Shown: positions 56,607 to 64,000 of the stretch, piece after piece
Position numbering within the stretch: position 1 is the stretch's first letter
Layout of the letters: every line of letters begins with the position of its first letter
Position numbers and translations under genes: made by a program
NCBI GenBank assembly: GCA_037783545.1
Contig: JBBELK010000060.1
Location: 1,302,001-1,366,000 of the forward strand
Reading direction: 5' to 3'
Source: Henricia sp. BOLD:AAB3569
Lineage: Eukaryota; Echinodermata; Asteroidea; Spinulosida; Echinasteridae
DNA: 64,000 nt
Notes under the pieces: generated by a model
What the model was told of the DNA's origin: nothing
Database searches by the model: none
Seen by the model: only the letters and a program-made list of their open reading frames with translations

Positions 56607-56757
56607 GGGACAGCCCACCGGTAGACGGAAAGAATTATCGCGACGAAATCATCGTAATATCGCGGAGTCTAAGTACTGCTGTTCTGGTGATAAACGTAGT
56701 TGGCGTTGCATTTACAACGTGCTTCATCTTCATCAATGTACGATATCGAAATAAAAG
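56607..56757 (+). CDS. GABBR2-like: GABA-B-like exon 10: stalk and TM1
   Basis: Completes a glycine codon, then DSPPVDGKNYRDEIIVISRS, then TM1 (LSTAVLVINVVGVAFTTCFI) and INVRYRNK. The stalk is short and lacks the cysteine-rich domain, as in all GABA-B receptors ((G)..PP.D...). The following intracellular loop has RYRNKR, like NI(K/Y)NRN. Acceptor ctacccatcag, donor AAAAG|gtacgg, phase 1 to 2. Confidence 0.92.
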
Positions 56758-57885
56758 GTACGGTTACTGCGACTGCATGGGCGTAGGTAGCCTTGTCCAA
56801 GGCGGTTTTTTGCCATAAGAGAGAATATCGGGCCTTGCGCACACAAACGATACACGGCACCAAAACAAGTCGGTCACGGCTTCATATCAACTCGTACAGC
56901 AACACACAGAACCGGCGTACACGTGTAACAGTACTGCGCTAGCTATGCGTGTACGCAAGACATGTCACGCGTGTCCTGCCTACTTCAAAAGACCGCCTTG
57001 TCGGATATGTTACTTCTGGGTTTAATGTCTTTCTTTTGGAGTATGAATATTTAACCGTGCACCAGCGTATATGACATACCCTACTCATGACATACCCTAC
57101 ATACCCGTAAATCCGAAGCCCTCCCAAAATCTTTCCAAAATATGTTGGGAGGGCGAAGGTCGCTTAGAATCCACAAGCAACATACAATGCCTCCCACTTT
57201 TTATTCACTCATTCGGTTATTTTGACGAAAAATCTATCAGTAATCCATTTGTTCAAGTAGCAGGTCTCGCCACCCAAGACCCCCCCCCCCACCCCCTCAA
57301 AAAAAAGAAGAATGTGAATGACTCTTTTTTTATAATGTACAACGGTGAATCGTGCCTATTATGACGCAACGCGCTCGTGTAGGTTATTATTTAAGCGCAT
57401 GCGTTGGGCCTAGACTGGTTCCCGTCCACATATTCCACACAGGAGAATATAAGGACAGGTAAAGGGCGCTTCATATTGATCTGTAATTGGTCGTCTTTGC
57501 GCGTGCGCATTGTGTTTTTTATATTTAAAAATTGGCCAAGTCCTTTGCTTTAGGCAATGTACTTTATTTACATAATTGGATATGTTCGACACGCACGGCC
57601 AAGTTACAAATGTCAATTCAAAATCTGCGCACTTACTAAAAATATAAAAATAATAATAACCACGTGACGGGCAGAATTCTGCCCGTCATGGCTGCCCTTT
57701 ACCGATCCCTATATTTTCGCAATAAGCGAACCAATCTATAGGGATCGGGAACCAATCTAGCGTTGGGCCGAACTACGGCATACTTTGCAGGCTGGTGTTA
57801 TTTCCTCACTGATTTGCCAATATCACGCAAATAGCCCCTACAGAATAATGTGTAATTCTGCGACCTCTGCTGCCAACCATGCATT
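56758..57885 (+). other. Intron 10, first part
   Basis: Contains another tgggttcccg(t)ccacat-type repeat piece (57412-57430; relatives at 4780 and 50060) and a poly-C tract at about 57279. No exon was seen. Confidence 0.4.
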
Positions 57886-58829
57886 TAGTCCGGTCAATTT
57901 ACGGGAAAATTGTGCCTGACCTAAAACTAATTGCAATATAATGCATTCCAACACTGGCTGGTGTATAACAAAATCACTCATTAACATACTGAAAATCTAA
58001 TATTTTCTAATGAGTGGAAATGTGATTTTGTTTTACGCCAATTCGCGGGAAATTTTGTAAGTTTGTTTAATCATTACATTGAGGGCGCTAATTCGTCTGT
58101 AACCTATCAGGAATCCGTGCAAAATATGTAACAATCTTCGGGAAACACGACTACTCGTAGCAGACGAAATATTTCCCGTCGTCTGCTAAAAATGAGGCAT
58201 TATAAACTAAACAGACATTTTATCTTCACATTTCGGGGATTTTGTTCATAGTTAGTGGTCAAACAACTGCCCTACCTGTTATTCCTTCTTGTAAATTGGT
58301 TTGTAATAATTGTTAATTCTTGCTTGTGTGGATAAAATAGCTACTAGTGTTGTGTAGAAAAATTATATAATATGGAGATGATGATAAGGTCCATGCCAAA
58401 CATAACAAAGGAAAATATATCTTAGATTTGTTCACTTTATTTTTTTTTGTTAAAACACATGTACTTCTTTTATTGTTAATGTGCTTATTACAAAAAGAAA
58501 TCCCAAATTTCGACCATCCTTATAGAAATAAGAGCGTTTTTCTTAAGCAAGCACCTGATTTCGGTGCACCTACTATTGCGAAACATGTAGATTGAAGTAC
58601 GTTACCAGACTAGTTTCTGAGACGCATCCACTATTACAGACTGAGGAACGTTACCAGACTAAATTTTAATTCTTAATTTTTGTCTTAAAAAACTGCTTCA
58701 AAAACACCTTTCAACTCAAAAGAAACAATTATATTTTTAATATGTTTATTGAATGTTGCGGCCTAGATTTATGTTAGAATGATTTCTATTGCAATTAGTT
58801 CTAGGTCAAATCGTAAATTGACTAGACTA
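57886..58829. mobile_element. TIR element, long copy (944 bp)
   Basis: tagtccggtcaatttacg ... cgtaaattgactagacta, with ATT on both sides. The first ~320 bp matches the short copy at 62610-62946; an extra ~600 bp is present before the right end. No transposase is recognised. Confidence 0.75.
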
Positions 58830-59173
58830 ATTGGCGGGATCACACTTGGATGGAATAATCCCCCGGTAGTCACTAGTAAGGGGCCTAGTTTCTTTCATAC
58901 GAGGCGCCCTTAATGTAAACAAAGTGTGTGCACACACATTAATATAAATTCATGTTTAGTTATCGTTTTCTTATAAAAGTATACAATGCAATCTACAATT
59001 GAAACCATCGTCCACTTTGAGTAAGGTTTTCTGGTCAAACGGTTGATGTTTGCACAACGGGATGCCGGGTAAACTTTACTAGAATGTACTGCTTCAGCAT
59101 CCTCCCTGTCCTGTAAAACAGTGACCATTAAATATTGCTGGATTGTGTTATTGTACTTTTTGTTTAAGCGCAG

Positions 59174-59306
59174 GGCAATACAAATATCAAGTCCGAAGAT
59201 TAACAACCTGACGGCGCTAGGTGGATTGTTGCTCTATAGTTTCGTCTTTGTCAACAGTATCGATTTGGCAGAATTCTCGGACACAGTAACAATCGCACTT
59301 TGTCAC
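59174..59306 (+). CDS. GABBR2-like: GABA-B-like exon 11: TM2
   Basis: Phase 2 to 0. Reads (R)AIQISSPKINNLTALGGL then LLYSFVFVNSIDLAEFSDTV and TIALCH. The (M/I)SSP.(M/I)NNL..LGG(M/L)L.Y motif is the intracellular loop 1/TM2 signature of subunit 2. The final Cys is the TM3-top cysteine that bonds to extracellular loop 2 in class C receptors. Acceptor tttaagcgcag, donor CAC|gtgagt. Confidence 0.93.
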
Positions 59307-59329
59307 GTGAGTATCGATGTGGAAACCTT

Positions 59330-59840
59330 AAAGAGCACCTGAAATACTAAATTATTGTCTGCACAGTTTTTGCTGCATATGAAGGATTACTTGTTTAGAA
59401 AGACAATACTACTGTTCATTTTGATCTTCCATGAATAAAAGGTAACATTTTTAAACTTTGGCGCATGTCACCATAGGAACACACAACAGAAAAGCGAAGA
59501 AATAACATAAGAATTCAAACTGGAATTGTGAAAAATTGCTGTAGTTTACAGCCTTAGTTTTTCATGCCTATACAACAGGCAACATGCAAAACAAACCCAA
59601 ACAATCATGGGTTACAAAAGTTTCAGCAAGTTGGAGAAAATACTGAAATCTTTTGTGCACAGCTGAATAAGATCTTCCTGTGTTTGTCTAATGTGACATC
59701 ACATCTTTGCTCATGAATATGTAAATTCATTAGCATAAAAATCAAATAACCCCTAAAACAACTTCCAAGTAGGGTTTTATGAAATGAATAGGGTAGTTGC
59801 ATAGCATAGATTTCATTGATAAAATACCATTTCAGGCGCC
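59330..59840. repeat. Dispersed repeat (copy of 20660-21130)
   Basis: ggattacttgttta, atgaataaaaggta, caggcaacatgcaaaacaaa and catgaatatg are shared with the copy in intron 1. It fills the start of intron 11. Confidence 0.7.
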
Positions 59841-60420
59841 CTTTAAAGAGTGGTCATGTCGGAAATTATTCGTAAAACTTTGACCTTACGACATGCTTAA
59901 TACTTGCCTTGTAACTATATAGACCCTTTGTACCAGTGGCCATGTTTGTTTGCAGGTTTATTTGTGACAATAGAAACATGCATGGCGTATTCATGCCTGA
60001 CGTATTTAAACAGCTCCATCCGTCCGAGATGGCCGCCGTGCAAAGAATCTATAACACCCCATCCGACGTCCTGTGCAATTGTGGTTTGTATTTCTGAAAA
60101 TGACGACACACGCCAATAAATACAATATAATTTACACTGTATGGGCTGGTGTCCCCAATTTCAAATGGAGGTGCAATTTAAAAACTCTCCGTTGTTGCTA
60201 CGTGGGGCATGCCAATGCCTAGCAACCAACAGTCTGGTTGCTTTATGCAATTTAGTCGTACCGTGAGCACGGTATGGATTCTGTACTTTACACCTGCCGC
60301 GCTCACCGTCACATTACATAGCAACAAACATTTAGTCTGGTCATCTGGATACTTAATGTGCATGTGAAAGAACGTACGTCAGTACATTTTAACCATGATC
60401 TGTCGTTGATATTATTATAG

Positions 60421-60534
60421 GTGTCTGATTTTCTTTTCTGCGTGGGATTTTCCCTGGGATTCGGGACTCTTTTCATGAAAACAATTCGCATCCATTACAT
60501 CTTCACAAAGGCAACGACACGGATGAAGAGAGTT
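60421..60534 (+). CDS. GABBR2-like: GABA-B-like exon 12: TM3 and loop
   Basis: Thirty-eight codons: VSDFLFCVGFSLGFGTLFMK then TIRIHYIFTKATTRMKRV. (V)G(Y/F)(S/T).(A/G)(F)G(A/T)(M/L)F.K(T)(W/I)R(V/I)H(A/Y)IF is conserved in both subunits; the basic loop following TM3 faces the cytoplasm. The usual W before RVH is I here. Acceptor tattattatag, donor GTT|gtaagt. Confidence 0.93.
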
Positions 60535-61640
60535 GTAAGTTTCACAGAACACATACTAATGCTCAACTCATGCAGCATTAAGTAAATATTAATTTTTAAG
60601 GGTAAGCATGTACAGGAGAGTGCACTAGATAAATCGTATACTTTCTTACAATTTTATAGATGGGTGCTGTAACAGGCAGTATGTGCTCATCGTTAGCATC
60701 AGTTCAGTAAGACTGGTTTCTCTCGACTCTAAATCATGCTCTGGTTATTAAGGTGAACATACCTTATGATGTGAAAAACAATACATATTCAGCCCAATTG
60801 TCCAGATTTTGTCCAGTCATTTTTGTCTGACGCAGGCCAGTGGGTGGGAGAGACCGATTTAAATTTGTAATGTTTTGTTAATCCTATACTAACACGTCAG
60901 TCAAGAATCGTTAAGATCATCTTAAAATCGACACCCAAATGTTCAATACGTTGACCATTCCTTAAACAGTAACTCGAGAACACATCCGACTTTGCCAATT
61001 TCCATGCATAATCATCTGTTCACTAAAGAGACAAAAAAGTACAAATCGTGAAAAAAATTACCCTTTCATGGGATTCCTACGGCTCTGAGAAATAAATTAT
61101 ATAAAGCAAACATCCGTAGAAAATAAAGCAACAATCCATTTTGGATTGGTTGCCATTTTGTATGGCTATAGTCGTCAATGATTCACGTTACGTGTTTATT
61201 TTGCAAAATACATGTACATGTAGTTCCCCTAAAAATGATCAAACGGACGACATTTGTTTTAGTGACATAGCAGAAAAGGGTTTAGTCCTATATAGGCCTA
61301 AAGCGCGTTGTCATCTTTCACCACTTACTTAAACGTACAGGCTCGTCAGCAATGCGCGCGCGCCAAATTCATGCCACGAAATACGCAGATCCATGCCTTT
61401 GCTACAGAGCTGCGTATTTCGTAGCACGAATTCTGCGCGCGCGCATTGCTGACGAGCCTGTGCCTTTGAGTAAGCAATTTGGTATAAAATAGAAAGCCGA
61501 TTAATCACTCTTTCTCCCAATATGTAGGCCTAAATATATTAGAGAATTGGGATTATTCATCATTTTCCCATGCATACCATATTTTGTTCTCTTTCGACTT
61601 TGGATTACGGCTGACTAATATGTGATACTACAAATTGCAG
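60535..61640 (+). other. Intron 12
   Basis: Contains the MITE at 61330-61467 and otherwise no recognised feature. Its acceptor is acaaattgcag. Confidence 0.5.
61330..61467. mobile_element. Palindromic MITE, full copy
   Basis: acaggctcgtcagcaatgcg ... cgcattgctgacgagcctgt, with inner gccacgaaatacgcag. Same family as 23396-23536; one half has a few substitutions. Confidence 0.88.
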
Positions 61641-61763
61641 AAGCTGTCAGACAGAAAATTGATCATGTGGGCCTGTGTACCAGTGGCAGTGGATATCGGT
61701 ATACTGATCATTCGACTAGTTGTAGATGATGTCATCGTACAGGAAGTGCGCACCGATGCAGTG
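61641..61763 (+). CDS. GABBR2-like: GABA-B-like exon 13: TM4
   Basis: Forty-one codons: KLSDRKLIMWACVPVAVDIG then ILIIRLVVDDVIVQEVRTDA and V. (D)(Q/R)KL……(V/M).(I)D(L/I).IL..(W/R)..(V)D is the TM4 region. The usual W at (I)CWQ is R here. Donor GTG|gtaagt, phase 0-0. Confidence 0.92.
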
Positions 61764-61905
61764 GTAAGTCATTTATTTTAGTTCAAGTAAGACAACTACA
61801 AACTTAGTCCGTCCTTGCATATGCCAGTCCTTCAAAATCACCATTACACATCGCACGAGCTTATGCACAGTTGCAAGTTGCCAGGGTGGCCTGCTCATCA
61901 TGATA

Positions 61906-62524
61906 CAGGGGTGGATTGCAATAAAGAAAGTTGGGACGTCCTAACCCCTAGAACGTCCTAACTCTGACATCACTAAGACATCATACATGATTTTGTCTTG
62001 CAATAACAATTTATGTATCCTAACTTGTGTCCTAGGACATATAAAATTTAAGACTAATAATACGTGTCGTAAGTTATGTCTTTGGAAAATTGTTTTATAT
62101 TTCCTGCTCAATTCTGAGAAAAAGAGCCTTGTGACTAGTATAAAACGTCGATCGTTTTTGATAGTTTGTCTGTCTTACACCCAGTTTTCACTGAAAGGTG
62201 ATTACGGTTCAAGCTCGGCATATGTTAATTACGAAAGTTTTCTCAACGTTTTTCACGCGACTACCACGCGTACGTACGGCAGCAACGGCCAGCAAGTAAA
62301 ACATGTAAAATGCACATGCGCGACGGTATGCAAATACACCGGCTGCGATTGAAACGCCGTTCATATCAGTAAAGACATACAAACGTTTACGTCTCAGCTA
62401 GTACGTCCTAACTTTTGGACATTGCAAGACATTTTTAAATGTTTCGTAGCTAAGATGTCATAAATTCAGTTAGCACATATGATGTGTCCCAGACTAAAGA
62501 CGGTTATATTGCAATCCACCCCTG
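61906..62524. mobile_element. TIR element, 619 bp (caggggtggattgcaata)
   Basis: caggggtggattgcaata is inverted at the right end as tattgcaatccacccctg, with taaga(c/t)(a/g)tcat-like subterminal matches. The CAGGGG start is hAT-like, but the flanks show no convincing 8-bp duplication. A 121-codon open frame inside (61987-62352) lacks recognisable motifs. Confidence 0.75.
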
Positions 62525-62609
62525 AATGTTGTCTTGCGTAATTATCTGTTGACCTCTACAACACATATGCATAACTTCAGCTAGATGTTGCGAAGGACAA
62601 GTCTGGAAA

Positions 62610-62946
62610 TAGTGCGGTCAATTTACGGGAAAATTGTACCCGACCTAGAACTTATTGCAATAGAATGCATTCCAACACTGGCTGGTGTATAAAAAATCAC
62701 TCATTAACACACCGAAAATCTAGTATTTTCTAATGAGTGGAAATGTGATTTTTTAACGCCAATTCGCGGTAAATTTTGTCAGTTTTTTAATCATTACATT
62801 GAGGGCGCTATTTCGTCTGTTACCTATCAGGGATCCGTGCACATTATGTAACAATCTTCGGGAAACACGACTACTCGTAGCAGACGAATTATTTCCCGTC
62901 GTGTGCTAAAATTATAAACGAAACAAATCGTAAATTGACTGGACTA
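62610..62946. mobile_element. TIR element, short copy (337 bp)
   Basis: tagtgcggtcaatttacggg ... cgtaaattgactggacta with AAA on both sides. Nearly the same as the first and last parts of 57886-58829. Internal landmarks are ctaatgagtggaaatgtgat and gaaacacgactactcgtagc. Confidence 0.82.
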
Positions 62947-62949
62947 AAA

Positions 62950-63185
62950 CAGTCCCAGGACGCTACTGTGCGTCGGCTGGTACATAGTGCGACCTCTCTT
63001 TGCGATGTTTGGTTGAAGTCATCCGTAACACAATAGCGTCCTACTATGTTTATAAAGCTGCAGAAACATCAAAGTATGTTATGATTTGGTGTTCGAATCC
63101 TATCCGAGTATGCTTTAACGTTTTCACAGTGTTGTCTTGGAAAAGCATTAAGCATGCATTGCTAATGAAATTACCTTGGATACAG
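62950..63185 (+). other. Intron 13, end
   Basis: No feature other than the acceptor ccttggatacag. The frame is open from 63000, but the segment before the acceptor lacks family similarity. Confidence 0.5.
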
Positions 63186-63363
63186 GAAGACACCAGTCGG
63201 CCCGGGAAAGAAGTATTTACCATCCCTGTTCAACAGTTCTGTTGGTGCCGGCACAACATTTACTTCACGGCAGCTTTGTACGTGACTAACGGCGTATTGC
63301 TGGTATTTGGAATCTTTCTGGCTTGGGAGACGAGGCAAATTGCAGTGGCAGAGTTTAACGATA
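63186..63363 (+). CDS. GABBR2-like: GABA-B-like exon 14: loop 2 and TM5
   Basis: Fifty-nine codons plus one base: EDTSRPGKEVFTIPVQQFCW, then NIYFTAALYVTNGVLLVFGI, FLAWETRQIAVAEFND. The C in QQFCW is the extracellular loop 2 cysteine expected to pair with the TM3-top Cys. (C/I)FLAWETR.(V/I)(S/A)(I/V)..(L/F)NDSK is the subunit-2-like end of TM5. The donor GATA|gtaaga splits the Ser codon, phase 1; the next exon is outside the window. Confidence 0.92.
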
Positions 63364-64000
63364 GTAAGAATCTTTTAGATAAAAATTGGCCAAGTTTTAA
63401 AACAATTTTTACAGCGCCCTCAGGTTCATTTGTTGCATAAATATCTAAGACAGTTTACTCATTATAATTGGTAGAGAGCACATCGCGTGGGGTGTATTTT
63501 AAACACGTTTCAGTCTGGGTCGGTTTCTTCAAAGGTACTGGTGAAAAGTGACCAAAGTGCATGCGGTTAGAACAAAATTATTCTAGCCCTATCCGGTTTT
63601 AAACTGGCGAACCACACATTGAATTTCTTATGGGTATCGGTACTATTTAAAAAAAAAAAAAAAAACAAGTCTACTTGAAGTGTTGTACTTAGTACCATGT
63701 TGCTGTTGTCGCCAATTGGAGACTTTTGAAACGCGTGGTAGCAACAAACAAACAAACCGGTCTTTTTTCTTTTGTTTACGTCACGCTTGACGTAAACAAC
63801 GGAAAAGTACCAGGTTTGTTTGCTGCCACCAAGCGTCTTAAAGGTCTTCCATTGCCAACTATACACCAATCCGGTAATAAGGTCTTCTTCCCTGTACATC
63901 CGCCATAGCTGGGGGGCTTCCACTAATGAACTGTATGTTTTTGTTGTTGCTGAAGCTGCATTTGTTTACTTCGAACAAGTTGCGCGTCTTTGTAGGGTTG
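63364..64000 (+). other. Intron 14, start
   Basis: Contains a poly-A tract (63649-63665) and tttacgtcacgcttgacgtaaac (63776-63798), a short palindrome. No exon for TM6 or TM7 is found before the edge. Confidence 0.5.

Larger units (their letters stand above)
17630..63363 (+). other. GABBR2-like: GABA-B receptor-like class C GPCR gene (span, 3' end outside window)
   Basis: Fourteen exons with GT-AG borders join without a frame break into 2101 coding bases (700 codons plus one base). Order: signal peptide, Venus flytrap ligand-binding domain, short stalk without the cysteine-rich domain of other class C receptors, then TM1 to TM5. TM6, TM7 and the C-terminal tail are beyond the window. The stalk-free layout, SSPKINNL after TM1 and IFLAWETR..AVAEFNDSK after TM5 resemble GABA-B subunit 2 more than subunit 1. 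In the family, subunit 1 binds GABA and subunit 2 couples to Gi/o at the plasma membrane of neurons. Orthology to vertebrate GABBR2 is not shown; several paralogues exist in marine invertebrates. Confidence 0.88.

Noticed and set aside
63567..63923. 118-codon minus-strand frame at the right edge
   Set aside because: Contains a poly-F run from the A tract and no family motif; it lies inside intron 14.

Overview
This is animal nuclear DNA, with large introns, GT-AG splice sites and many short transposons. The repeat style (palindromic MITEs, tRNA-derived SINEs with a (TTA)n tail, tandem Helitron-like units) and a GABA-B receptor-like gene suggest a marine deuterostome invertebrate. An echinoderm such as a sea star fits best, but that is inference. 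No rRNA gene, CRISPR array or bacterial-style operon is present.

Two host genes are well supported. The first, on the minus strand at 1217-3695, is the 5' part of an ATXN7L3 (SAGA deubiquitinase module, SGF11-type zinc finger) gene; three exons are visible and the rest lies left of the window. The second, on the plus strand at 17630-63363, is a class C GPCR of the GABA-B receptor type, closest by eye to subunit 2. Fourteen exons join in phase into 700 codons (signal peptide, Venus flytrap ligand-binding domain, TM1 to TM5), and the gene runs off the right edge before TM6. Its first intron is about 25.4 kb and is filled with repeats.

Between the two genes lie a 3.8 kb inverted repeat with one arm duplicated (4328-8170), a truncated LTR retrotransposon with a broken gag that ends in zinc fingers (about 8330-11037), an IS630/Tc1-like transposon (about 12996-14951) and a PIF/Harbinger element (14983-16659). 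Intron 1 holds a Mutator-like element with a 9-bp target duplication (19287-20587), a tandem array of Helitron-like units each ending in hairpin plus CTAG (about 23820-36961), a SINE, minisatellites and a broken Ig-domain gene (41631-42209). Later introns carry MITEs, SINEs and a 3.26 kb TIR element (47291-50548) with an HNH-like peptide fragment.

The most unusual items are the palindrome with the duplicated arm, the Helitron array with about thirty TGACGTCA sites and a 2 kb insert in one unit, and the Ig gene whose only stop replaces the expected B-strand cysteine. No clearly new multi-gene system was found. All homology calls are from reading translations by eye; no database search was run.
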